Origin: a virus
Length of the DNA: 30,798 nucleotides
Direction: 5' to 3' (one strand)
IMG/VR virus record: IMGVR_UViG_3300025671_000319
Location: 1-30,798 of that record
Under the pieces are notes generated by a model. It saw nothing but the letters and a program-made list of their open reading frames with translations, was not told where the DNA came from and searched no databases. A program made the position numbers and the translations under genes. Shown here in pieces: positions 7,525-15,209 of this stretch; position 1 is the stretch's first letter, and the number at the start of each line of letters is the position of its first letter.

Positions 7525-8925
7525 ATGCAAATGTTCAATGCAGAGCAATTGCAAGAGAAGTGGTCCCCACTCTTAGACTACGAAGGTCTTGATCCTATCA
7601 AAGATTCCCATCGTAGAAATGTAACTGCAATTCTGCTCGAAAACCAAGAAAATTCAATTCGTGAGGCACGTGAGTTCCTTTACGAAGCACCAACCAACAG
7701 CACTGCTTCTGGCACTTATGCTGGTCTTGGTGGTCAAACCACTGGCGCACTGCAAGGTTTCGATCCCGTTCTGATCTCTCTGATCAGACGTTCGATGCCT
7801 AACCTGATGGCATACGACATCTGCGGTGTCCAACCAATGAACGGTCCTACCGGACTCATCTTTGCGATGCGCTCCCGTTATAAGACTAATGCTGGTAGCG
7901 AGAACTTCTACAACGAAGTAGATTCGGCATTCTCCGGTCAAGACTCAGGATTCAACGAGACTGCTGGTTTCGTTGATGGTGCTGTCGGTCTTGGTACTAC
8001 TGCTCAGGGTGGAAGCAATCCTTCAATCCTTAGCCCAACCGATCAATCTACTAACGCTGGAACTGGTGCTAATCAGTACAACGTTGGTCAGGGCATGAGA
8101 ACCGATGCTGCTGAAGGTCTTGGCGAGTCCGAGAACTTTAACCAGATGGCATTCTCGATCGAGAAGGTCACCGTTACTGCCAAGTCACGCGCACTGAAGG
8201 CTGAGTACTCACTTGAGCTTGCTCAGGACCTTAAGGCAATTCATGGTCTGAACGCCGAAGCCGAGTTGGCAAACATTCTCTCTACTGAGATTCTTGCCGA
8301 AATCAACCGCGAAGTTGTTCGTACCATCTATAAGTCTGCTGTTCCTGGTGCTCAGGCAAACGTTGCTACTGCTGGTACTTTCGACCTTGATGTTGACTCC
8401 AATGGTCGTTGGTCTGTTGAGAAGTTCAAGGGTCTGATCTTCCAAATCGAGCGCGATGCCAACGCTATCGCTCAGCAAACTCGTAGAGGAAAGGGTAACA
8501 TCATCATCTGTTCTGCTGATGTTGCTTCCGCTCTTGCAATGGCAGGTGTACTTGATTACACTCCTGCACTCAATGCAAACCTTCAGGTAGACGACACCGG
8601 TAACACCTTCGCTGGTGTACTTGCTGGTAAGTTCCGCGTTTATATTGACCCATATTCTGCCAACGTTGCTTCTACTCAGTATTACACCGTTGGTTATAAG
8701 GGTTCTTCACCTTATGACGCAGGTCTGTTCTATTGCCCATACGTTCCTCTTCAGATGGTTCGTGCTGTTGGCGAGAACACCTTCCAGCCTAAGATTGGCT
8801 TTAAGACCCGCTACGGCATGGTCGCTAATCCATTCGCTAAGGGCGGTTCTCTCTCCGATCCTGGTATTATTTCCACCAACTCTAACGTATACTACAGACG
8901 CACTAAGGTTTCTAACCTCATGTGA
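7525..8925 (+). CDS. gp23: Major capsid protein gp23
   Basis: This is the hexameric major capsid protein, 466 residues (T4: 521). It has the conserved gp23 blocks PVLISLIRRSMPNLMAYDIC, VQPMNGPTGLIFAMRSRY, FNQMAFSIEKVTVTAKSRAL with KAEYSLELAQDLKAIHGL, and the late GLFYCPYVPLQMVRAVG. A likely gp21 cleavage point is FLYE-APTN after Glu54, matching the LxE rule. GAGG sits about 9 bases before the start at 7525, and a second Met is at codon 3. The gene is visibly richer in G+C than its neighbours, as expected for codon selection in the most abundant virion protein. A strong terminator follows. Confidence 0.98.
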   Translation: MQMFNAEQLQEKWSPLLDYEGLDPIKDSHRRNVTAILLENQENSIREAREFLYEAPTNSTASGTYAGLGGQTTGALQGFDPVLISLIRRSMPNLMAYDICGVQPMNGPTGLIFAMRSRYKTNAGSENFYNEVDSAFSGQDSGFNETAGFVDGAVGLGTTAQGGSNPSILSPTDQSTNAGTGANQYNVGQGMRTDAAEGLGESENFNQMAFSIEKVTVTAKSRALKAEYSLELAQDLKAIHGLNAEAELANILSTEILAEINREVVRTIYKSAVPGAQANVATAGTFDLDVDSNGRWSVEKFKGLIFQIERDANAIAQQTRRGKGNIIICSADVASALAMAGVLDYTPALNANLQVDDTGNTFAGVLAGKFRVYIDPYSANVASTQYYTVGYKGSSPYDAGLFYCPYVPLQMVRAVGENTFQPKIGFKTRYGMVANPFAKGGSLSDPGIISTNSNVYYRRTKVSNLM

Positions 8926-8949
8926 TGTCTTTTACATAGAGTTTCTTAC

Positions 8950-8976
8950 AGAGGGTCCTTTGGACCCTCTTTTTTT
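8950..8976 (+). terminator. Rho-independent terminator after gp23
   Basis: A perfect stem GAGGGTCC/GGACCCTC (8951-8958 with 8962-8969) has a 3-base loop and an extra A-T pair, followed by a run of seven T. It closes the capsid transcript. Confidence 0.92.
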
Positions 8977-8978
8977 AT

Positions 8979-8985
8979 CTAAATA
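8979..8985 (+). promoter_or_regulatory. Possible late promoter (CTAAATA) before gp3
   Basis: CTAAATA lies three bases after the T-run of the gp23 terminator and 12 bases before the gp3 start. It would restart transcription downstream of that terminator. It differs from TATAAATA in the first bases, so confidence is moderate. Confidence 0.4.
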
Positions 8986-8997
8986 CAAATAAAAGCC

Positions 8998-9546
8998 ATG
9001 GCAACCGCTTTTGATAAGCAGATAAGTAATAGAAATTTTTTGTCTCCAATAGGATTTAAGTTTAATCTTGCCAAATATCCTAAAGTATCATTTTTTTGCA
9101 ATTCTGCCCGAATTCCTGAAATTACCTTAACGACTTTAAATCAGGCATCATACTTAAAAAATATTGATATTCCTGGAGGAATTGTTCAGTATGGCGACTT
9201 ATCTTTAAAATTTTTAGTTGATGAAAATCTTGTAAATTATTCGACCATTCATAATTGGATTACTGGTTTGGGTTTTCCAGAATCCACGCAAGATTATGCC
9301 GATTTTATTACTAATTCTGATGGGATAAAAGATCCAAATGAATCATTTAGTGATGCAAGTCTTCATATTTTGAATAGCAATTATAATACTGTTGCAATCA
9401 TTAAATTTAAAGATCTATATCCAACATCATTAACTTCTTTAGACTTTGCAGCAACAGATACTGATATTAATTACTTTACAGCAGAGGTTACTTTCAAGTA
9501 TACTGTATATAATATACTAGCATCTGACAACAGAACACCCTTATGA
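8998..9546 (+). CDS. gp3: Tail completion and sheath stabiliser protein gp3
   Basis: gp3 caps the head-proximal end of the tail tube in T4. This protein is 182 residues (T4 gp3: 176) and lies between gp23 and uvsY, where cyanophages carry gp3. It shares the tube-protein fold, with FKFNLAKYPKVSFFCNSARIP near residue 20, IPGGIVQYGDLSLKFLVDE near 55-75, and a final beta-rich FTAEVTFKYTVYNI. The tube-like look could suggest a second gp19, but size and gene order favour gp3. Its stop overlaps the uvsY start (ATGA). Confidence 0.82.
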   Translation: MATAFDKQISNRNFLSPIGFKFNLAKYPKVSFFCNSARIPEITLTTLNQASYLKNIDIPGGIVQYGDLSLKFLVDENLVNYSTIHNWITGLGFPESTQDYADFITNSDGIKDPNESFSDASLHILNSNYNTVAIIKFKDLYPTSLTSLDFAATDTDINYFTAEVTFKYTVYNILASDNRTPL

Positions 9547-9974
9547 ATCTTGAACAAATTCAGGAGATGTGGGAGAGAGATTCTTTCATAGATCCAGATA
9601 ACTTACATGATGAATCACTTAAAATACCTCAACTTCACTCTAAATACTATACCATATACAATACGATTACTCTTTTAAGAGAAAAGGCAAGAGAGTCTTT
9701 TAATCGTGTGAGGTTAGAAAGATATAATTATTATGCAGGTAAAGCACCTGCTGAAGTGTATGAAGAAAATCCATTTCCCTACAAGATAAGAGAAAAAGAT
9801 GTACTTCAACGCTATCTTGATGCTGATGAAAGATTAACAGCAGTAGATTTAAAAATTAAATATTACGATACCATGTTAAAGTTTCTTGAAGAGATTATTA
9901 AGACTATCTCTAATAGAACTTTTCAAATTAAAAATGCAATCGAGTGGCACAGATTTCAAGCAGGGTTTAACTAA
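9543..9974 (+). CDS. uvsY: Recombination mediator UvsY
   Basis: UvsY loads the UvsX recombinase onto single-stranded DNA coated with gp32. The protein is 143 residues (T4: 137) and mainly helical. Conserved features are the N-terminal IQEMWERDSFID, IPQLHSKYYTIYN, the helix LERYNYYAGKAPAEVY, and the C-terminal ISNRTFQIKNAIEWHRFQAG. It overlaps gp3 by 4 bases and the next small gene by 1 base. UvsX is not in the window, but UvsW, gp46 and gp47 follow nearby. Confidence 0.94.
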   Translation: MNLEQIQEMWERDSFIDPDNLHDESLKIPQLHSKYYTIYNTITLLREKARESFNRVRLERYNYYAGKAPAEVYEENPFPYKIREKDVLQRYLDADERLTAVDLKIKYYDTMLKFLEEIIKTISNRTFQIKNAIEWHRFQAGFN

Positions 9975-10168
9975 TGGATGAAGAATCCAAGTTTATAATG
10001 GATTTTGGTATAGAAGATATTCATCTTTTATACCATTGTGTATGTAAAAGAATAGAAACCTGGGAGGGATATCCTTCCAGGCATCCATTTGAGCAAGAAC
10101 ACTTACATTATCTTAAAACTGAACTGTATAAAGCAGTTTTAGATTTCAAGTTTAATTGTGGTGAATAA
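9974..10168 (+). CDS. Small hypothetical protein (64 aa) after uvsY
   Basis: I do not recognise this protein. It is 64 residues, mixed in charge, with one long predicted helix region (IEDIHLLYHCVCKRIETW) and a second helix at the C terminus. Two Cys are close together but there is no clear metal-site pattern. Its start overlaps the uvsY stop (TAATG), so it is translated from the same message. A late promoter motif overlaps its own stop codon. Confidence 0.7.
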   Translation: MDEESKFIMDFGIEDIHLLYHCVCKRIETWEGYPSRHPFEQEHLHYLKTELYKAVLDFKFNCGE

Positions 10169-10174
10169 TAAATA
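10167..10174 (+). promoter_or_regulatory. Late promoter (AATAAATA) before the 739-aa gene
   Basis: AATAAATA starts inside the upstream stop codon and lies 27 bases before the ATG at 10202. Late timing would fit a virion protein. Confidence 0.55.
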
Positions 10175-10201
10175 CCTAATAATGATAGAAGTAAGATAGA
10201 G

Positions 10202-12421
10202 ATGAAGTCTTTCGGAGATTTTATATTTGAATGTTATAGATATGGTTTCCTTTTATTTGAGGGAAAATATAGTGATGAACATGCATTCAGAAAAGTATGG
10301 AATCACTTTATTACTCATAGAAAATACGGCAGAGAAATAAGAGATCTTATTAATGCTGGAAAATATGATGATGCTAGACAAGCAATGGAGAAAGAAATTG
10401 ATGCTGCTAGACAAGATCCTAAACATCCATTAAGTTTTGCAAAGGCAAAACGGGGATTTGAAAAGGGAAAAGATACTAATGCAAGTCAAAGTCAATCAAC
10501 ATACTATGACGAATTGAAATTGGCACCAGATAGTGTTGTAGCATATACAAAAGGAAGAAGAGGAAAATCTGCTGCTAATAGATCAACTGCTTATGCTAAA
10601 GTTGAAGGTGGAGCAACTCCACCCACTACAAGAATGTGGAAAGATGTAGTTGGAAAAGAAGCAGATACATCAAAAAGAGATATTTCTATCGCAGACACAA
10701 AAGATAAAAAATTTGGACAAGGAATTAGTTTAAAGCAGGGAGAAGGATCACAAACTCTATCTGCCGAACCAGAAGAAGTTAGAGGATTATTCAAAGCTGC
10801 TGCTAAAAAATATATTCAAAAACTGAAAAAAGATGGTGCCTCAAAGGAAGAAATTAAAAAATTTGAGGCAGACTTAGAATCTAATATATCAAAATATGTT
10901 AGAGCACAGAATTTAAAAATTAGTCCAACAGAAAATAAAGAAAAGAGTGAGAAAAGATTATCAATTGCTCAATCTGCAGTTGATGCTCTTGTTAAAAATT
11001 ATCCCGGATTTGATAGATTAGTTGATAAAGAAGCTGCTGGTGGTGAACAAAAATTCGGGAAAGAAGTTTCTGCTCAGTTAGATCCAGAAAGTCAAGAATT
11101 TAAAGATGCATTAACTGCAATGAGACTTTTGAGGGGTAAAGGAAGTCCAAATGATAAAATTGATAAGTCAGATTTGGAAGTAGGTGAACTTGGAGCAATT
11201 AAAAAAATTGCCGATAGTAAAAAATATAAAAATAATCCAAAACAACTTAAGATAGATTATATGGGTATGGATAGAGATGATCCAAAAAGAAAAGAATATG
11301 AAAAAGCTTATAAACTATTGACAAAAAGAATTGATGTAAGTGATTTAAAAAAGGGACAAAGAGAACGAATTGAAGGTATTCTTTCAAAGTATCCAACTAT
11401 GAAATCTCTCTCAGATTTCCTTAAGTCTTCCCCATCTGGGCAGGCAACTGAAGTTGTTAGGGGAACTTATGTAGATCCTAAGACGGGTGAAGTTGTTAGT
11501 AGAGCAAAATCTGAACCAGTATCTCAAAGGGCAGATCTGGACCAACCTCTTACTCCTAGATCTGGAAAGGGTAAAAGTAGCAAAACAGAGGATGGATACC
11601 GTGCATCTGAAATGAGACGTAGAGGAGAAGAACCACAAAGGATACAAAGATCTGGTGCTTTAGCAGGAAGAGTTGGGCCAGCAAAACCTGATGCAGATAA
11701 ACCAGATAATCAAGCACAACCACAACAAGGACCAATGACCTTGGATACGTTTAATAGACAAGCAAGAACTGCCGAATTGAGATCAAAAGGAGTTGGTAGG
11801 GAAAGAGATGAAAGGTTAGCAGCAGAAAGAGAGGCAGTAAAACAAGAAAGGATAGAGAGGCAGGCAGCAGAAAGACGGGCAAGATATGCTGCACGAAAGG
11901 CGCAACAAACACAACAAGCATTCTTTGATACTGAAAGAGATCTAGAAGTAGCAAGTGTAAATGCGCAAAATGCATCTATTCCCATAAATCCAGAAACTGG
12001 AGAACCAATATTAAGGCAGCATAGAAAAAATGTAGAGGTTCATATTGCAACGGATCCCACTTCTCCTATTGCACAAGCAAACAATCAAATAAGACAACAA
12101 GCACAGAATACTTTGGCAACAGCTCAAAGTAATTATGATACTGCATCATCAAAACATCAGCGAAGTTTGCAGCGTTTGCAACAAATTAAAAAATCTGCAA
12201 GAACTCAACAACCTCAACAAGCACAACAAGCACAACAACCACAACAAGCACAACAACCTCAAGAAGTTCAACCCCAACAACCACAAGAAGTTCAACCCCA
12301 ACAACCACAAGAAGTTCAGATTAAACCAAAGAAAAGAAAAAGAGAAAGAACGGAAGCAGAAAGAGCAGACACTAGACAGAGAATGGACGCTGCCGGAGAA
12401 CAGCAAGGTTATCCAAACTAA
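10202..12421 (+). CDS. Putative internal head protein with nuclease-like domain (739 aa)
   Basis: This is not a named T4 gene. The N terminus MKSFGDFIFE resembles the capsid-targeting peptides of T4 internal proteins (MK-x-Y/F-x-x-F-I-x-E), and IFE after residue 10 fits the gp21 cleavage rule. Residues about 158-190 read KRDISIADTKDK then ISLKQGEGSQTLSAE, a D...SxK arrangement (Asp160, Lys178). This resembles the PD-(D/E)xK nuclease core and similar blocks I recall in other large phage proteins. Residues about 200-400 are Lys/Glu-rich helices. The C-terminal third is a long charged coil (REAVKQERIERQAAERRARY) ending in a Gln/Pro repeat and a very basic KPKKRKRER stretch suited to binding DNA. 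It has a late promoter and sits between recombination genes. Packaging and nuclease activity are inference; the coding call is firm. Confidence 0.8.
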   Translation: MKSFGDFIFECYRYGFLLFEGKYSDEHAFRKVWNHFITHRKYGREIRDLINAGKYDDARQAMEKEIDAARQDPKHPLSFAKAKRGFEKGKDTNASQSQSTYYDELKLAPDSVVAYTKGRRGKSAANRSTAYAKVEGGATPPTTRMWKDVVGKEADTSKRDISIADTKDKKFGQGISLKQGEGSQTLSAEPEEVRGLFKAAAKKYIQKLKKDGASKEEIKKFEADLESNISKYVRAQNLKISPTENKEKSEKRLSIAQSAVDALVKNYPGFDRLVDKEAAGGEQKFGKEVSAQLDPESQEFKDALTAMRLLRGKGSPNDKIDKSDLEVGELGAIKKIADSKKYKNNPKQLKIDYMGMDRDDPKRKEYEKAYKLLTKRIDVSDLKKGQRERIEGILSKYPTMKSLSDFLKSSPSGQATEVVRGTYVDPKTGEVVSRAKSEPVSQRADLDQPLTPRSGKGKSSKTEDGYRASEMRRRGEEPQRIQRSGALAGRVGPAKPDADKPDNQAQPQQGPMTLDTFNRQARTAELRSKGVGRERDERLAAEREAVKQERIERQAAERRARYAARKAQQTQQAFFDTERDLEVASVNAQNASIPINPETGEPILRQHRKNVEVHIATDPTSPIAQANNQIRQQAQNTLATAQSNYDTASSKHQRSLQRLQQIKKSARTQQPQQAQQAQQPQQAQQPQEVQPQQPQEVQPQQPQEVQIKPKKRKRERTEAERADTRQRMDAAGEQQGYPN
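12260..12319 (+). repeat. 24-bp in-frame tandem repeat (PQEVQPQQ)
   Basis: A 24-base unit starting CAAGAAGTTCAACCCCAACA occurs twice exactly (12260-12283, 12284-12307) and a third time in part. It encodes repeated QEVQPQQP in the Gln/Pro tail of the 739-residue protein. Imperfect CAACAAGCA units precede it. The number of copies is likely to vary by slippage. Confidence 0.85.
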
Positions 12422-12425
12422 CCCC

Positions 12426-12433
12426 AATAAATA
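12426..12433 (+). promoter_or_regulatory. Possible late promoter (AATAAATA) before uvsW
   Basis: AATAAATA follows the stop of the 739-residue gene and lies 23 bases before the uvsW start. T4 uvsW is also a late gene, which supports the call. Confidence 0.5.
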
Positions 12434-12456
12434 CTTATAATTAATATTATGAGTAT

Positions 12457-13920
12457 ATGTCTCATTTGATTATTCAAAAGAAGAACGAAGTATATTTAAC
12501 AATAAAGGCAGATCCTCACGTTTATTACGAACTTGCAGATCAGTTCACGTTTGAGGTTCCTGGTGCAAAGTTTATGCCTCAGTTTCGTAATCGACACTGG
12601 GATGGAAAAATTCGTTTATTCAATACCGAAACTAGTGAGATATATGTTGGTTTATTGGATAAAGTCGTAAGATTTTGTGAAACTCATGATTATACTTATG
12701 AGTTTGTAGACAATAAATTTTATGGACTTCCTTTTGAGACGAACAATATGATCTCTAAGGAAGGCGTTAAAGACTATATAAATGCTATCTGTAGGTATTC
12801 CCCTAGAGACTACCAAATAGAAGGGGTCTACGACGCTCTAAGACATAATAGAAGACTGCTGATATCCCCAACTGCTTCTGGAAAGTCTCTGATGATATAC
12901 TCTCTTGTGAGATATTACGTTGAGAAGCAACAAAATATTCTGATAGTTGTTCCAACGACTTCGCTTGTAGAGCAAATGTATAAAGACTTTGCAGACTATG
13001 GTTGGGATGTAGGTTCATTTTGCCACAAGATTTATGCGGGACGTGAAAGAGAGACTGATTCTCAGGTGATTATCACCACCTGGCAGTCCATCTACAAACT
13101 CCCTCGCAAGTATTTTTCAAGATTCAATGTGGTTGTTGGAGATGAAGCACACCAGTTTAAATCAAAATCTCTTATATCTATAATGTCAAAGCTTGCAGAT
13201 TGCAAGTATCGTTTTGGTTTTACCGGAACGCTTGATGGAACACAAACTCATAAGTGGGTCTTAGAAGGTCTATTTGGACCATCATATAAGATTATTAAAA
13301 CTGATGAGTTGATGAAGAAAGGGCATGTTGCTCAATTGGACATTAATGTGCTTCTACTGAAGCACCCAGCACATAGATTTGAAAATTTTGAAGAAGAAGT
13401 TCAGTATATCATAAATCATGAACGAAGAAATAAATTTATTCGAAATCTTGCTCTCGATCTTAAAGGTAATACTCTTATTCTATTCTCCAGAGTAGAAGGT
13501 CATGGTCAACCTTTATATGAAATGATAAATAGCAATAAGATTGATGATCGACATGTCTTTTTTGTTCATGGTGGAGTGGCAACAGAAGACAGAGAAAAAG
13601 TAAGAGAGATTACAGAGAAAGAGAATGATGCGATTATTGTTGCATCTTATGGAACATTCTCTACTGGCATTAACATTAAAAACTTACACAATGTTATTTT
13701 TGCTTCTCCTTCCAAGTCGAGGATTAGGAATCTCCAATCAATTGGTAGAGTTCTCAGAAAAGGAAATAACAAAACAAAAGCAACACTCTATGATATTGCT
13801 GACGACATTTCCTACAAGTCCAGGAAAAATTATACTTTAAATCATCTAATCGAAAGAATTAAAATTTATAACGAAGAAAATTTTAATTATGATATTGTAA
13901 ACATACCGCTTAAAAATTAA
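12457..13920 (+). CDS. uvsW: UvsW helicase
   Basis: UvsW is an SF2 RNA-DNA and branched-DNA helicase that removes origin R-loops and processes recombination intermediates. The protein is 487 residues (T4: 503). An N-terminal DNA-binding part comes first (FMPQFRNRHWDGKIRLFN near residues 39-56). The Q-like RDYQIEG follows, then Walker A SPTASGKS (137-144), the DEAH box (229-232), GFTGTLDG, and the C-terminal domain motifs ILFSRVEGHG and QSIGRVLRKG. The ATG at 12457 is preferred, because the nearby ATG at 12449 opens only a six-codon frame. A small Sm-like gene follows after 1 base. Confidence 0.96.
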   Translation: MSHLIIQKKNEVYLTIKADPHVYYELADQFTFEVPGAKFMPQFRNRHWDGKIRLFNTETSEIYVGLLDKVVRFCETHDYTYEFVDNKFYGLPFETNNMISKEGVKDYINAICRYSPRDYQIEGVYDALRHNRRLLISPTASGKSLMIYSLVRYYVEKQQNILIVVPTTSLVEQMYKDFADYGWDVGSFCHKIYAGRERETDSQVIITTWQSIYKLPRKYFSRFNVVVGDEAHQFKSKSLISIMSKLADCKYRFGFTGTLDGTQTHKWVLEGLFGPSYKIIKTDELMKKGHVAQLDINVLLLKHPAHRFENFEEEVQYIINHERRNKFIRNLALDLKGNTLILFSRVEGHGQPLYEMINSNKIDDRHVFFVHGGVATEDREKVREITEKENDAIIVASYGTFSTGINIKNLHNVIFASPSKSRIRNLQSIGRVLRKGNNKTKATLYDIADDISYKSRKNYTLNHLIERIKIYNEENFNYDIVNIPLKN

Positions 13921-13921
13921 T

Positions 13922-14347
13922 ATGGGAGATGAATTTCACGCAATCATAAAAATGATATCTGGAGAAGAAGTATTGTCATTAGTAATGGTGGATGAGAATG
14001 ATGGTGATCCTATTCTTGTTCTCCAAAATCCAGTAGTAGTTAAAATGTCAGAAAACAAACATGGATCTTTTATAAAGGTGAAACCTTGGGTTGAATTATC
14101 TGATGATGATTTCTTTATTGTTAGACAAGATAAAATTATTACTATGACTGAAACTACAGATAAGAAGTTAATCAATATCTACACTCAATATATTACGGAT
14201 TCTTCTGATGAAGACATTGATGAATTCAGTCAATATGGAAAAGTAAAGCCATCTGAAAAGATGGGATATATTTCTACGGTCAAAGAAGCCCGTAAGAAAC
14301 TGGAAGATATATTTAAGTTAGAAGTAGAAGATACTAAAGAAAGCTAA
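13922..14347 (+). CDS. Sm-like small protein A (141 aa)
   Basis: The protein is not named in T4. It starts with a predicted small beta-barrel (IIKMISGEEVLSLVMV, LVLQNPVVVK, VKPWVEL, FFIVRQDKIITM) followed by an acidic helical tail. The pattern SGE...NP..V...PW...D.I.T....Y also appears in the two small proteins at 29466 and 29761, so I treat the three as one family. The strand pattern and length fit an Sm/LSm-type SH3 barrel, which would suggest RNA binding, but that is inference. It is co-transcribed with uvsW, starting 1 base after its stop. Confidence 0.75.
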   Translation: MGDEFHAIIKMISGEEVLSLVMVDENDGDPILVLQNPVVVKMSENKHGSFIKVKPWVELSDDDFFIVRQDKIITMTETTDKKLINIYTQYITDSSDEDIDEFSQYGKVKPSEKMGYISTVKEARKKLEDIFKLEVEDTKES

Positions 14348-14396
14348 AGCTCATCCTTCAACCCTAACAAAGGTAGTCTACTGCTAATCTGGCACC

Positions 14397-14425
14397 TTGT
14401 CAAGTCTTTGTTGATGTGCTAAAAT
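14397..14425 (+). promoter_or_regulatory. Sigma70-type promoter for gp55
   Basis: TTGTCA (14397-14402) and TAAAAT (14420-14425) are separated by 17 bases, with an extended TGC before the -10. This is the best-formed -35/-10 pair in the window. It would let host polymerase make the late sigma factor early. The rest of the 14348-14457 gap shows nothing clear. Confidence 0.7.
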
Positions 14426-14457
14426 AAAGATATCTTATAGAATTAGTAATCGATGTC

Positions 14458-14982
14458 ATGCCTAAAAAGAAATCAGAACATTATGTAAATAATAAAGAGT
14501 TGTTGGAGGCAATGATCGTTTACCGTACAAAAGTCGAAAAGAAATATAAAGAGATATACGGTAAAGATTTACGAGAACAACCAAAGGAAGAAAGAGCACG
14601 AAGATGGGATGGTAAACCTCCCATTCCAAATTATCTTGGAGATTGTTTTTTAAAGATCGCAACTCACTTATCATATAAACCAAACTTTGTAAATTATATG
14701 TTTCGTGAGGATATGATTTCAGATGGAATCGAAAATTGCGTTCAATATATTCATAATTTTGATCCTGAGAAATCCAAAAATCCTTTTGCTTACTTTACGC
14801 AGATCATTCATTATGCTTTTCTCCGTAGAATCCAAAAAGAGAAAAAGCAACTTGACATTAAAACCAAAATTATTGAGAAGACTGGATTTGATGAAGTTAT
14901 GATGGTTGATGACAGCTTGCTTTCGGGACACAGTTCTGACTACAACACTATTAAAGATAATATTCAATATAGAAACCGATGA
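14458..14982 (+). CDS. gp55: Late transcription sigma factor gp55
   Basis: gp55 is the divergent sigma factor that directs host RNA polymerase to TATAAATA late promoters, with gp45 as the sliding activator. The protein is 174 residues (T4: 185). Conserved parts are PIPNYLGDCFLKIATHLSYK near residues 55-75 and DMISDGIENCVQYIHNFDPEKS with NPFAYFTQIIHYAFLRRIQKEKKQ, the sigma region 2-like helix that melts the promoter. It is the likely reader of the late promoters annotated here. It overlaps the next small gene by 4 bases. Confidence 0.96.
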   Translation: MPKKKSEHYVNNKELLEAMIVYRTKVEKKYKEIYGKDLREQPKEERARRWDGKPPIPNYLGDCFLKIATHLSYKPNFVNYMFREDMISDGIENCVQYIHNFDPEKSKNPFAYFTQIIHYAFLRRIQKEKKQLDIKTKIIEKTGFDEVMMVDDSLLSGHSSDYNTIKDNIQYRNR

Positions 14983-15197
14983 AAATTACCGAAGATATTA
15001 TTACTCGTCTAGAAAAAGCATTAGACATGCGAAAGAAAGATGGCACACCCATCTGGAGTGACGATCAAGAAATTGAAATCAACATCGCAGGAACTTTTGC
15101 GAATGATAAATTCATCGTTATCAATAAAAAACGACCAAGAGAAGAAAGCACTCCAGATTTGACACTTAAAGCACACCATTCTAAACTTGAAATCTAG
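14979..15197 (+). CDS. Small hypothetical protein (72 aa) between gp55 and gp47
   Basis: I do not recognise this protein. It starts with a helix (MKITEDIITRLEKALDMRKK), followed by a short strand-rich part (IEINIAGTFANDKFIVINKK) and a basic tail. It overlaps the gp55 stop by 4 bases (ATGA) and is followed by gp47 after 12 bases, so it shares the operon. Confidence 0.75.
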   Translation: MKITEDIITRLEKALDMRKKDGTPIWSDDQEIEINIAGTFANDKFIVINKKRPREESTPDLTLKAHHSKLEI

Positions 15198-15209
15198 TTA
15201 AAACTTACT

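Noticed and set aside
8998-9546. A second tail tube (gp19) gene
   Set aside because: The fold looks tube-like, but the size and the position between gp23 and uvsY match gp3, which is related to tube proteins.
12135-12440. Overlapping + strand frame rich in Asn/Lys/His inside the Gln/Pro repeat
   Set aside because: It is a frame-shadow of the CAACAA repeats in the 739-residue gene.
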